DNA of 64,000 bases, from assembly GCA_023393635.1 (NCBI GenBank), contig JAEWKT010000032.1:241658-305657 (forward strand), written 5' to 3'. Shown here piece after piece: positions 17,859-27,621 of this stretch. Under the pieces are notes generated by a model. It ran no database searches. It was given only the letters and a program-made list of their open reading frames with translations, and was not told the DNA's origin. The stretch is from Pseudomonadota bacterium (GTDB lineage: Bacteria; Pseudomonadota; Gammaproteobacteria; Pseudomonadales; Moraxellaceae). The first letter of the stretch is position 1. Each line of letters begins with the position of its first letter. The position numbers were made by a program, and so were the translations under genes.

Positions 17859-18341
17859 ATGAATATTCATCATCGTAGTACTTTTGGTTTTCAACCCACG
17901 CTATTTGAGCGTTTACTTACAGAGCCATCAGCCAATCAAAATATTTCGCACTGGAATATTCAGGAACTAAAAGACTCGGTTGCGCGTGATATTGAAGAGT
18001 TGCTCAATACCCGAAGTATTCATGTTGATCATTTAGATAGTTTTCCGCATGCAAAAAAAGCAGTCATTAATTTTGGAATTTTAGACTTTGTTGGTCTTAG
18101 CACTGCTAATCCATTACATCGTGATCAAATTTGTCAGGCGATTCAGGAAACCATTTGCAATCAAGAAACACGCTTAAGCCATGTGCAGGTGTTTATGCAT
18201 ATCGATAGTGATCACGTGGGGTCATTATTGCTCACCATTCGGGGCGTTTTAAATTTACAGCCTATTTCGGAACCCGTCATTTTTGATGCAGTGCTTAATC
18301 CTTCCACACAGCAGTATTCCATTAGATCTTCAAACAATTAG
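17859..18341 (+). CDS. tssE: TssE, gp25-like T6SS baseplate protein
   Basis: A 160-residue protein of the gp25/lysozyme-like baseplate family. It contains FERLLTE near the start, DIEELLNTR and the block VINFGILDFVGLSTANP, the usual TssE core (LxYGLPDxS-type). TssE helps start sheath assembly on the baseplate. The gene is 72 bp after hcp and 14 bp before tssF. Confidence 0.93.
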   Translation: MNIHHRSTFGFQPTLFERLLTEPSANQNISHWNIQELKDSVARDIEELLNTRSIHVDHLDSFPHAKKAVINFGILDFVGLSTANPLHRDQICQAIQETICNQETRLSHVQVFMHIDSDHVGSLLLTIRGVLNLQPISEPVIFDAVLNPSTQQYSIRSSNN

Positions 18342-18355
18342 CGCGGATTAGCATT

Positions 18356-20185
18356 TTGGATAAGTTGTTACCCTATTATGAGCAAGAACTGTCGCTATTT
18401 ATGCGTCAGTCCAAAGACTTTGCCGAAGCTTATCCCAAGGTAGCAAGTCGTTTAATGATGACTGGCGAATCTGTAGAGGATCCACATGTTGAACGCCTGA
18501 TCCAGGCCTTTTCTTTAATTTCAGCACGCATTCATAAAAAGTTAGATGATGGCTATCAAGACTTTACCTCTGCTTTATTTGAGGTATTGTATCCTGCCTA
18601 TTTAAAGCCATTTCCTTCTTGTTCAATTGTGTCGCTTGAGCAGGGGATAAAACTTGGTCAATTAACCGAAAGTATCGTGGCTGAGCGCGGCACCATGTTG
18701 GTTTCAAAGCCTTATCATGGTGTAAGTTGCAGATTTAAAACAGTATATCCAGTACATGTGCTGCCATTGGCCATTGATAAGCTCACATTTAAAATGAGCA
18801 CTGTAGAAGATACTTATCAGTATACCAATGCTTGTCTAAAAGTTGATTTTAAGTGTTTGTCAGCAACCTTTAATACTAAAAATTATTATAAACAGCCTTT
18901 ACGCTTATTTTTAGATGCTACGCCTTTTTCTGTGGCTCAGTTGCGTGATGTTATTTTTGATCCAGCCACTATTATTTATGCAGGCAGTTTAAAAAGTACA
19001 CCACAACGAATAAACAACCCATTTAGCATGGTTGGCTTTTTACCTGAAGATTCATTATTACCCATAGATGACCACTCACATCATGCCTATCGTTTAATCA
19101 GTGAGTATTTTGCATTTTCAGAAAAATTCAACTTTATTGAGTTGGATCTAACCTCATTGCAACAGCTTTTGACTTCTAATCCTGAGAGCTTTTTTATTGA
19201 ATTTAGGTTTAAATTAGATGCGCATGAAACCAAATATATCAAGGCTTTTAGTCAGCTTGATGATAAAAGCATCAAGCTATTTTGCACGCCAGTCGTGAAT
19301 TTATTTAATAAACCAGCCGAGCCAATAAAAATCAACCATAAACAATTAAAATATCATGTGATTGCGGATACGCATCATCCTCAATTTTATGAGATTTATA
19401 GTATTACCAAGCTTTCAGCGATTAGAGAGGAAAAAAATAAGCAGCAGTCTTTACATCAAGTGGTGCCATTTTTTTCTTTAAATCATGCAGGCGAGCAGCG
19501 TCATCAATTTTATTATCACCTGAGCCGTGAACAAGAAGCTGAGATAAGTCAGTCTGGTTATGACTATCATGTGACTCTAGTGGATCATCATTTTGATGCA
19601 GCAAGCGTACAAGCCGAATATTTAAGCATGGATTTATTGTGCACTAACCGTCATTTACCGAACCAAATTCCTTTTGGCTTATCGTCAGGTGATTTATCTC
19701 AAGAGAATAATGGCTCATTTCGTCAAGTTAGATTTTTGCGTAAGCCCACGCCAACCTATCGTTTTAACCATGCTAAAGAAGGTAACTGGCGGATTATTTC
19801 CCACTTGTCTTTAAATACTTTAGCGTTTAGCGAAAATGAAGAAATTGGTTTTTTAAAAGAGGCTTTTACGCTATATGAGCTACCTCACAGTGCCTATAAT
19901 CTCAAACAAATTGATGGATTTAAAAGTATTGCATTTAAACCAGCGACCACCATGGTAAAGGCCAATCCATATCCACTATTTATACGTGGAATTGAAGTGA
20001 GAGTAGGAATTGATCAACCGAGTTTCGTAGGGACAGGTCTATATTTAATTGGACAATTGCTGTCATATTTTTTTGGTTTAAGAGTAAGTCTTAATAATTT
20101 TATTAAAGTCATTCTTATAGATGATGCAACTGGTCAGGAACTGCTTATATGTCAGCCGCTCAACGGTTTTCGCAAGCTAGTGTAA
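18356..20185 (+). CDS. tssF: TssF, T6SS baseplate wedge protein
   Basis: A 609-residue TssF (ImpG/VasA). The N-terminus DKLLPYYEQELSLFM and AEAYPKVASRLMMTG is the family hallmark and fixes the start at a TTG at 18356. Later blocks include ALFEVLYPAYLKPFPS and, near the C-terminus, FIRGIEVRVGIDQPSFVGTG. Two TssF and one TssG make each wedge. It overlaps tssG by 37 bp. Confidence 0.95.
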   Translation: MDKLLPYYEQELSLFMRQSKDFAEAYPKVASRLMMTGESVEDPHVERLIQAFSLISARIHKKLDDGYQDFTSALFEVLYPAYLKPFPSCSIVSLEQGIKLGQLTESIVAERGTMLVSKPYHGVSCRFKTVYPVHVLPLAIDKLTFKMSTVEDTYQYTNACLKVDFKCLSATFNTKNYYKQPLRLFLDATPFSVAQLRDVIFDPATIIYAGSLKSTPQRINNPFSMVGFLPEDSLLPIDDHSHHAYRLISEYFAFSEKFNFIELDLTSLQQLLTSNPESFFIEFRFKLDAHETKYIKAFSQLDDKSIKLFCTPVVNLFNKPAEPIKINHKQLKYHVIADTHHPQFYEIYSITKLSAIREEKNKQQSLHQVVPFFSLNHAGEQRHQFYYHLSREQEAEISQSGYDYHVTLVDHHFDAASVQAEYLSMDLLCTNRHLPNQIPFGLSSGDLSQENNGSFRQVRFLRKPTPTYRFNHAKEGNWRIISHLSLNTLAFSENEEIGFLKEAFTLYELPHSAYNLKQIDGFKSIAFKPATTMVKANPYPLFIRGIEVRVGIDQPSFVGTGLYLIGQLLSYFFGLRVSLNNFIKVILIDDATGQELLICQPLNGFRKLV

Positions 20186-21159
20186 TAGAGACACTGTTTA
20201 GCGAACCAGCTGCATTTGAATTTTTTCAGGCAGTTCGCTTATTACAACGTCATCTTAAAGCCACTAAAAATATTGAAGCTGAGCAGGCTTTAAACCATTT
20301 TATTCAATTTAACTCAACATTATCGCTCGCTTTTCAAAAATCAGAGATAGAAAAGTTGGTGGTTTACAATGAGGATGATGAAAAATATACGTTAGTGCCT
20401 TCTATGATCGGCCTAACAGGCAACCTGGGCGCGCTACCACTGGTTTACACACAAAAATTAAAAACGAATACATGGGCTAAAAAAAATGGTTCGACTGCTT
20501 TTCTGGATTTATTTAATAACCGATTAATTAATTTATTTTATAAAGCGTCGATTAAACATAATCTTCCGTTATTGGCAGAACTAAAACAGGATAAGCATTA
20601 TCTGGATTGTATTCATGCTTTAACTGGTTTTAGTGCAGCGCAAAAAAAATCAGAAAATACGCTAATGTCACAAGTATTAGCCGAGTTTGGAGGCTTATTA
20701 CAAGGGCAAATGCTTAATGTTGAAAGCATTCAGCAATTATTAAGCTCAGTGTTAAAGCAGCCTGTCACTATCAATCAATTTATAGCAGAATGGTTTGAAA
20801 TCCCGTCTGAAAACCGTAATTATCTTTCAGCGCCAAATATTCAGCTAGGGATCAATAGCTTCTGCGGCGAACGGGTTAAACAAATTGATTCAAAGATACA
20901 GCTAGAAATTGGCCCATTAAATTATGCCTCTTATATAAAGTTTCTACCGCATGGTGAGTTTAATTTAGTACTAAAGAGTATATTAAAGCAAGTAATAAGC
21001 ATGACGACTCAAATAGAATTAATTTTAAAAATAGATAAAGATGAGGTAAGGCCTCTTCAGCTTAATAAAGATAATTCAAGTATTGGTTTAGGTGGTGGGG
21101 CATTTTTACTGTCACGTCCGTTAAAACAACATCAAGCGCAAACACGCTTTTTAATTTAA
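20149..21159 (+). CDS. tssG: TssG, T6SS baseplate wedge protein
   Basis: A 336-residue TssG (ImpH/VasB). The start region SVIETLFSEPAAFEFFQAVRLLQR is diagnostic, followed by VPSMIGLTGNLGALPLVYT and FLDLFNNRLINLFYKA. It pairs with TssF in the baseplate. The start lies inside the end of tssF in another frame (37-bp overlap), which suggests coupled translation. Confidence 0.95.
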   Translation: MSAAQRFSQASVIETLFSEPAAFEFFQAVRLLQRHLKATKNIEAEQALNHFIQFNSTLSLAFQKSEIEKLVVYNEDDEKYTLVPSMIGLTGNLGALPLVYTQKLKTNTWAKKNGSTAFLDLFNNRLINLFYKASIKHNLPLLAELKQDKHYLDCIHALTGFSAAQKKSENTLMSQVLAEFGGLLQGQMLNVESIQQLLSSVLKQPVTINQFIAEWFEIPSENRNYLSAPNIQLGINSFCGERVKQIDSKIQLEIGPLNYASYIKFLPHGEFNLVLKSILKQVISMTTQIELILKIDKDEVRPLQLNKDNSSIGLGGGAFLLSRPLKQHQAQTRFLI

Positions 21160-21179
21160 TAACAATAAAAGGAATGATC

Positions 21180-22685
21180 ATGCGTTGGTTAATTTTTGCA
21201 GTGGCTGTTTTTGTAATTGGTAATCTTTTGGTGGTGAGTTACTGGCGTGATAGTCAGGTTAACTTGAGCGTTACAGGCATTTTATTTTATATGTTAGTGC
21301 TGCCATTGATATTGATTGCTACAAGCTATGCAGTTGTGGCAATTTATAAAAAAATAAAGCAAAAACCATTATCAGAACAAGATAGCGAACAAGCACTAGC
21401 ACAAACAGACAATGAGCAGACTGTGCAAGCAGCTTTAATACAAGAGTTAAGTGGCTTTAAAGTCTATGCCAGTGCATTACAAAGCAGTGAAGGTAGCGAT
21501 GCACAAGATATAGTTGATGCGCTAAAAAGTTTTAAAGCTGCTGAGCTCAATCCTGTATTGGTGGGGCCTGATGGAGTCAATATTATTACCAGGCACATTG
21601 ATTTAGAAGAGGATGAGCTGCAAAATCTTGTGGTTTTACTTAGTGCTACAGGCTATGACTTAGCACAAGAAGAGCCTTCATTTCAGCGCATTGTCATGCT
21701 TTATCAGCGATTACTTGAAGGCCTTGCCTTTGAGTTATCACATTTGGCGCAAGGGTTAATGCAGTTTAATACTTGGCGTCATCGGCCTAATTTTACTGAT
21801 CATTTGCTGCACCCAGCCTGGGTAGGTACTCATACACATACGCTTGAACCAGATGAAAAAAAAGAAGTGACTCAACTGGTTGCAGAGATGCAACAGTGGC
21901 CAACCGAGTTACACGTCTGTTATTTTTTACCTGAACGCTTTAGCAGTGAACAGCAGAATCTATTGAGTGAATATATGAGTGGCGCATTGGTTGAGTTAGG
22001 TTATGCGCGTGATACTTTTACGCTAAATCCTTATTTCACGGGACAGGATATTTCACAAACCGAGCAAATTAAGCAAATAGTAGAAAAAATAAAAGACGCC
22101 AAGCAGACCGTATTTTTAATTATGGGTGCTGATTCAACAATTGATCAGGATTATATTGAAGATATCATGTGGAGTGATGATAGCTATAAAGCTTCAGAGT
22201 ATGGTTATGCCATGCTAATGAGTCTGGAGCAAGTGAATATTCCAGAATTAACACCCATAAATTATGTAAGCTATCCCTTGCAGGTAAATGTTGATAGCTT
22301 GGTAAAAAATATTCAGCTCACTAAAGATTCAATTACTCAAAATATAAAAAACTTTCAGACACATAAAAATATAGAGCTTAATGAAGAAACACATTTGGTA
22401 TCTAATATTCATTCAATTATTGATTATAAAAAACTGCCATTAATGAATGAAACGGCTATTAATTTAGGTATAGAGGCTGATCAAATTTTATTTTCTACCT
22501 CACTTCTTGAGCATAATACGTATCAAGCAGCAGGTTTTGCCTGGGTGTTTGCTGCTAGTTTATCCACAGATTTATTTGATGCGCCGCAAGTGCTTTGCTT
22601 GAGTGATCAAGAGCAAGTATTAGTTTGGCTAATGCATGACAGTAATCAGCAGCAAAATGATTTAACCAGTAGTGAAGCCGCTTAA
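21180..22685 (+). CDS. Uncharacterised two-pass membrane protein between tssG and tssM (position of asaB)
   Basis: A 501-residue protein. Two membrane helices lie at the N-terminus (about 2-20 and 31-55), followed by a large soluble part that, with both helices crossing, should be cytoplasmic. I do not recognise a domain. The soluble region includes GFKVYASALQSSEGSDAQDI and repeated acidic stretches. AAAGGA six bases before ATG 21180 favours that start over ATG 21174. It is embedded in the baseplate/membrane block of the T6SS operon where Acinetobacter has asaB. A role at the membrane-baseplate junction is an inference from location and topology. Confidence 0.8.
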   Translation: MRWLIFAVAVFVIGNLLVVSYWRDSQVNLSVTGILFYMLVLPLILIATSYAVVAIYKKIKQKPLSEQDSEQALAQTDNEQTVQAALIQELSGFKVYASALQSSEGSDAQDIVDALKSFKAAELNPVLVGPDGVNIITRHIDLEEDELQNLVVLLSATGYDLAQEEPSFQRIVMLYQRLLEGLAFELSHLAQGLMQFNTWRHRPNFTDHLLHPAWVGTHTHTLEPDEKKEVTQLVAEMQQWPTELHVCYFLPERFSSEQQNLLSEYMSGALVELGYARDTFTLNPYFTGQDISQTEQIKQIVEKIKDAKQTVFLIMGADSTIDQDYIEDIMWSDDSYKASEYGYAMLMSLEQVNIPELTPINYVSYPLQVNVDSLVKNIQLTKDSITQNIKNFQTHKNIELNEETHLVSNIHSIIDYKKLPLMNETAINLGIEADQILFSTSLLEHNTYQAAGFAWVFAASLSTDLFDAPQVLCLSDQEQVLVWLMHDSNQQQNDLTSSEAA

Positions 22686-22732
22686 GGCTGTTCAAATTCA
22701 AAAATTTAGTTTATTAGGGTTTAGGGCATAAT

Positions 22733-25700
22733 ATGAATCGCATTTGGCAATGGATATATGATCCACGCTTTATTATTGCGGTGGGTGTGGTAATTGTATT
22801 GGTGTGTGCGCACCGTGTTTTGTCACCGCTGGTTTTTTGGCTAAGTTTTGCCGCATTAACGCTTATCGCACTCATTGGTGTGGCTATTTGGTGGTTTATT
22901 CGTCGCAAAAACATTCAACAAGGTGATGAGCTGGCTGAATTACTACAACAAAAAGCCAGTTCTAAGTTGAATAAAGGCAGTGCGCAAGATAACGAGCAGT
23001 TGCAGTTGATTCGGCAACAAATGAATGAATCCATTAAAACAATCCGTAAATCTCGTTTAGGCGACAAGCGCGGCCATGCCGCATTGTACGAGTTGCCTTG
23101 GTATATGATGATTGGGAATCCAGCTGCTGGCAAAAGTTCAGCCATACAAAACTCAGGGTTGCGCTTTCCTTTTGCTGAAAACAATAAACAGAAAGCGGCC
23201 ATTCAAGGTATTGGTGGTACACGTAATTGCGACTGGTTTTTTTCTACCGAAGGCATTTTGTTAGATACCGCAGGACGCTATTCAGTCTATGAAGAAGATC
23301 ATAAAGAATGGATGGGTTTTTTAGGATTACTGAAAAAAAGCCGTAAAAAAGCACCAATTAATGGAATTATTATTGGGGTCAGTATTGCAGAGCTGATGAG
23401 TAATAACCCCGAGCATGCCTTAAAACTTGCCAAAAACCTGAGAAGTCGGGTGCAGGATTTAACTGAGCAATTAGAGGTGTTTGCACCAGTTTATATTATT
23501 TTTACCAAGATGGATTTGGTGGCAGGATTTACTGAGTTTTTCTCGGTATATGATGAAGATGAGCGCCAGCAAGTGTGGGGCGCAACCATTCCTTATCAGG
23601 AAAAAAATGATAAAGATGCCAGTACACATTTTGATGAACAGTTTAACTTGCTGTATGACGGCTTGCAGGATTTAAGCACCACGCATTTAACCAGACGCCA
23701 TTCTCAAACCATTTCTCCCAGTGTGATGACGTTTCCACTCGAGTTTAAATCAATCAAACCTGCTTTGAAGTTGTTTATTTCAGCGTTGTTTGAAGAAAAC
23801 CCGTTTCAGTTTCAACCCGTGTTTCGGGGCTTTTATTTTACCAGTGCCTTGCAGGAAGGCACGGTAGAAAGCCCAATGACCAAGCAGATTATTTCACAAT
23901 TTAGTCTGACCCAGCCTGATCATCATCATACGCCATCAGTAGAAATTAATAGTCAGCATGGTTATTTTTTAAAAGACTTATTTTCTAAAATTATTCTGGC
24001 CGATAAGCATTTGGTTCGCCAATATCTAAATCGTCATCATCGCCAAAAACGGCATATGGCTTTTTTAGCAGCCCTGCTAATGATTGGTATTGGCTTGGGC
24101 TTATGGACATGGTCGTATCGCAATAACCAGCAACTGATTCATAGTGTTGCTGCTGATATGGAAAAGGTAAAGCGTATTCAGCTTGAAGGGCAAACCAGTT
24201 TAAGTAGTCAGTTTGATTCATTGCTTATTTTACAGGATCGTTTGGAACAGCTTGATAAATACCAGCATGATCGTCCTTTGTCTTTACGCTTTGGTTTGTA
24301 TCAAGGTAACCAGTTACGCGATAAAATTTATACTGAGTATTTGGCTGGCGTTAAACTGCTCATGCTACAGCCAGTCCATAACAATATTGCGCAATATTTA
24401 AGCGAAGTAAATAACAATGCACAGGCCTTAAAAGCACAAAATACCAGTCAACCTGTAGAAGCAAAAGCTGTCAGCACTTCTAAGCAATATACAGAAGCGT
24501 CTGCCACCAATGCAGAAGATGCCTACAATGCGCTTAAAGCTTATTTAATGTTAGCTGATCATTCTCATATGGAAACAGGACATTTGAATGATCAAATTAC
24601 CCGTTTTTGGCGGTCATGGCTGGAGGCAAATCGGGGTGAGATGTCTCGCAATGACATGATTAGAAATGCAGAGCGTGTGATTAGTTATTCGTTGTCACAA
24701 GCGCAAGACAAAAGTTTCCCAGTGATAGAAGCCGATTTAGCATTAGTAGACCAGACACGTGAACATTTACGTCAGGTGATTAAGGGAATGCCAGCGCGTG
24801 ATCGGGTGTATTCGGATATTAAAATGCGTGCTGCGGTACGCTATCCGAGCATTACAGTGGCGCAAGTGGTGGGCGAACCTAACCGCAACATGCTGACGGG
24901 AAGTTATGCCTTATCAGGTACATTCACTAAAGAGGCATGGTCTGGTTATATCAATAAAGCTATTGAGGATGCCAGTAAATCAAATATTCAAGGCAAGGAT
25001 TGGGTGCTTGACAGTGTGCGCAATGATGATTTGACGCTTACAGGAAGCCCTGAGCAAATTCATCGTGAATTAGTGAGTTTATATAAAAAAGAATATATTC
25101 AAGAGTGGAAAAAATTTATAGGTTCGATTGAATATGTACCTGCCAAAGATTTTAACCAGCAAATTAAAATAATGAATAATCTGGGGGATGTTGAACAATC
25201 ACCCGTGCGTAAGTTATTTAATTTATTGGCGGTTGAAACCAGTTGGGACAATCCTGTTGCAACCGATGAAATGAATAGCCTGGCCAAACAGGGCTTTGTA
25301 GAGTGGTTTAAACGTACCGTGTTGCGTCAAGGTTCAAGTGCCATTCAAATTAATGTAGATACTGCTGGCTTAAACAAAAAACAGGCCAAGCTTGGTGTGA
25401 TTGGCAGTGAATTTGAAGCAATTTATAATTTAACGCGGATACGTGAGGATAATAAAAAACAGGCATTGCTGGATAATTATTTGGAGCAAATGGGTACTAT
25501 TCGTTCACGCCTAAATAAAATTGCCAATGCGGGAGATATTGGCCCCAGTGTAATGGGCTTGGTGCGCCAAACCCTGCAGGAAAGTGGCTCTGAGTTTAAT
25601 GCTGCCCAGCAGCTGGTTGATGAGCAAATGCTGGCAGGAAGTAGTGATGAGATGCGTGCTTTATTACGTCCATTACTGATTAAACCATTGGCACATACTT

Positions 25701-26581
25701 ATAAAGTGTTGATTGATCCTGCCCAGCAAGAATTAAATCGCTTGTGGACTGCGCAGGTGTATCAGCCATTTAACACCACATTAAGCACCAAGTATCCTTT
25801 CACCGCAGGTGCTCGAATTGAAGCAACTGCCAATGAAATTGGGCGAGTATTTGGTGAGTCTGGCAGTATTTCGCAGTTTGTTACCAGCCAAATTGATCCT
25901 TTGGTGATACGCCGTGGTTTACAGTTAACCGCAAAAACATGGAATGGCATTGGGATCACCTTAAACCCTAAGTTTATAGCTGACTTTCCACAATATATTG
26001 CACCAGTTGGTGGCAGCGTGGGCACTACAAATTTAGGTGGTGCTACAGCACCAGCAAACCCTGATCAAACCACCTTTCAAATTTATCCAATGCCTATAGC
26101 GGGATTAAGCGAGTACACCATTGATATTGATGGCCAGCGTTTGCGCTATAACAATGGGTTACCAGAGTGGGTGAGCTTTATTTGGCCTAATCCGTCCAGC
26201 CAGCCTGGGGTAAAAATTAGCGCGACCGATTTAAACGGCAACGTAATCACAATTGTGGATGAGCCAGGGGCTTATGGTCTTGAAAAACTCATGACTTCTG
26301 CTAGTCGTAAAAAATTGCCTGATGGTAGTTTTGAGTTACGCTGGAATAGCTCGGATTCAAATGCACCGTTAGCAGTAAAATTCAGGTTAATCAGTGGCGG
26401 TGGTGCAAGTAATAATAATGATGCGCCTGCAGGGAGTAATGGGCTAAAAGGATTACAACTCGTATCTAGCGTGGCAGTGGACGCTGTATCTGTGCCATCT
26501 GCTCCAACCAGCACACCGCCATTAAGTACATCTGCTAGTAGCCCACAGGTTACTCCAGCAACACAAGGAGTAACCCCGTAG
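22733..26581 (+). CDS. tssM: TssM (IcmF family), T6SS membrane-complex core
   Basis: A 1282-residue IcmF/TssM. Two N-terminal membrane helices (about 13-31 and 35-53) precede a cytoplasmic NTPase-like domain with Walker A GNPAAGKSS (about 128-136), GIGGTRNCDWFF and LLDTAGRY. A third membrane helix follows (about 441-460) before a large periplasmic part. The far C-terminus is low complexity (Ser/Pro/Val/Thr). TssM normally binds TssL inside and TssJ outside; no TssJ is encoded here. The stop codon overlaps the GTG start of tagF by one base. Confidence 0.96.
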   Translation: MNRIWQWIYDPRFIIAVGVVIVLVCAHRVLSPLVFWLSFAALTLIALIGVAIWWFIRRKNIQQGDELAELLQQKASSKLNKGSAQDNEQLQLIRQQMNESIKTIRKSRLGDKRGHAALYELPWYMMIGNPAAGKSSAIQNSGLRFPFAENNKQKAAIQGIGGTRNCDWFFSTEGILLDTAGRYSVYEEDHKEWMGFLGLLKKSRKKAPINGIIIGVSIAELMSNNPEHALKLAKNLRSRVQDLTEQLEVFAPVYIIFTKMDLVAGFTEFFSVYDEDERQQVWGATIPYQEKNDKDASTHFDEQFNLLYDGLQDLSTTHLTRRHSQTISPSVMTFPLEFKSIKPALKLFISALFEENPFQFQPVFRGFYFTSALQEGTVESPMTKQIISQFSLTQPDHHHTPSVEINSQHGYFLKDLFSKIILADKHLVRQYLNRHHRQKRHMAFLAALLMIGIGLGLWTWSYRNNQQLIHSVAADMEKVKRIQLEGQTSLSSQFDSLLILQDRLEQLDKYQHDRPLSLRFGLYQGNQLRDKIYTEYLAGVKLLMLQPVHNNIAQYLSEVNNNAQALKAQNTSQPVEAKAVSTSKQYTEASATNAEDAYNALKAYLMLADHSHMETGHLNDQITRFWRSWLEANRGEMSRNDMIRNAERVISYSLSQAQDKSFPVIEADLALVDQTREHLRQVIKGMPARDRVYSDIKMRAAVRYPSITVAQVVGEPNRNMLTGSYALSGTFTKEAWSGYINKAIEDASKSNIQGKDWVLDSVRNDDLTLTGSPEQIHRELVSLYKKEYIQEWKKFIGSIEYVPAKDFNQQIKIMNNLGDVEQSPVRKLFNLLAVETSWDNPVATDEMNSLAKQGFVEWFKRTVLRQGSSAIQINVDTAGLNKKQAKLGVIGSEFEAIYNLTRIREDNKKQALLDNYLEQMGTIRSRLNKIANAGDIGPSVMGLVRQTLQESGSEFNAAQQLVDEQMLAGSSDEMRALLRPLLIKPLAHTYKVLIDPAQQELNRLWTAQVYQPFNTTLSTKYPFTAGARIEATANEIGRVFGESGSISQFVTSQIDPLVIRRGLQLTAKTWNGIGITLNPKFIADFPQYIAPVGGSVGTTNLGGATAPANPDQTTFQIYPMPIAGLSEYTIDIDGQRLRYNNGLPEWVSFIWPNPSSQPGVKISATDLNGNVITIVDEPGAYGLEKLMTSASRKKLPDGSFELRWNSSDSNAPLAVKFRLISGGGASNNNDAPAGSNGLKGLQLVSSVAVDAVSVPSAPTSTPPLSTSASSPQVTPATQGVTP

Positions 26582-27552
26582 TGGAACAGCAAATTACAAG
26601 TTCGGATTACTTCTATTTTGGCAAATGCCCAGCGCGCGGTGATTTTGTACGCAGTACTGGGCAACATACCATGCTAAAAGTGTTGGATGAATGGGTAACC
26701 AAAGCGCTTGAAGCGCATGCCAATTGCAGCAGCAATTATGCAGAATATGACCAAATGTCTGGCTTAAGCTTTGTGTTTTGTAATCCCAAAATGCCTATTG
26801 CGCTCACAGGATATCTAACAGCAAGTCATGATGCCTCTAAACGACGCTTTCCATTAATGACGGGATATCGCTTGCAGCTAAAGCAGCCAGAACGCTTTAT
26901 TGAAAATGCACCAATTTTGCTCAATGAACTCTGGCAAGCATCACGGGTAAAAAATGAGCAGGTCAATGAGATTGTTGATGCCCAGCAAGTGATGCAACTC
27001 TTACAACAAGCATCTGATTTTAGTTGGCAAATAGATAGTCGTTATCCAGCGTTTGCGGCGCATAATACTGTGCAGGGGATTGCAACACTACTGCACCAGC
27101 AGCAATATCAATTTGCGCAAAGCCTTATTGCGTTAGGTTTGTTGTTACAACCTATTGTTGATCAAGGTGTAAAAAAACTGAATAAAGTGTTACTGCTGCC
27201 TTTGGTCACTGAACCTAATACCAGTTTAATGGCAACATTTTGGCTTGACTTAATTGCAGGGTTTATTAAACGGCATAATGTTGAGTTGTCCATTGCCATT
27301 TGGAATAAGCCGCAGCCGTTGTTGCTTGTTGGTTTTCAGGGTGCAGATATTTTAGGACTAAGTGAAATAATGCAAAATAATTTGCACAGCGATCACTGGG
27401 TAGATGTGGCTGATGCTGCCTGGGTAGATAGCTATCTGGAAAATGATGCGGGCTTGGCAACTTTTGAGCAGGTTTTATGTGACAACCATCTTAGTTTGCA
27501 AGAAGCCATCAAATTGTTTAAGCAGATATTTTTAGGCGTTGGATATGCCTAA
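26581..27552 (+). CDS. tagF: TagF, T6SS-associated regulator (ImpM family)
   Basis: A 323-residue protein starting YFGKCPARGDFVRSTG, the diagnostic TagF/ImpM start, followed by VLDEWVTKALEAH and SHDASKRRFPLM. In other bacteria TagF is a post-translational repressor of T6SS assembly. No PpkA/PppA kinase-phosphatase pair is visible in this locus. The start is GTG, overlapping the tssM stop by one base. Confidence 0.92.
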   Translation: MEQQITSSDYFYFGKCPARGDFVRSTGQHTMLKVLDEWVTKALEAHANCSSNYAEYDQMSGLSFVFCNPKMPIALTGYLTASHDASKRRFPLMTGYRLQLKQPERFIENAPILLNELWQASRVKNEQVNEIVDAQQVMQLLQQASDFSWQIDSRYPAFAAHNTVQGIATLLHQQQYQFAQSLIALGLLLQPIVDQGVKKLNKVLLLPLVTEPNTSLMATFWLDLIAGFIKRHNVELSIAIWNKPQPLLLVGFQGADILGLSEIMQNNLHSDHWVDVADAAWVDSYLENDAGLATFEQVLCDNHLSLQEAIKLFKQIFLGVGYA

Positions 27553-27621
27553 AAATGACTTCAAACATTTCTGTTAACCATATTTTTATTTAGATTCACT
27601 AAATAAGGTGTAATTGCTGCA

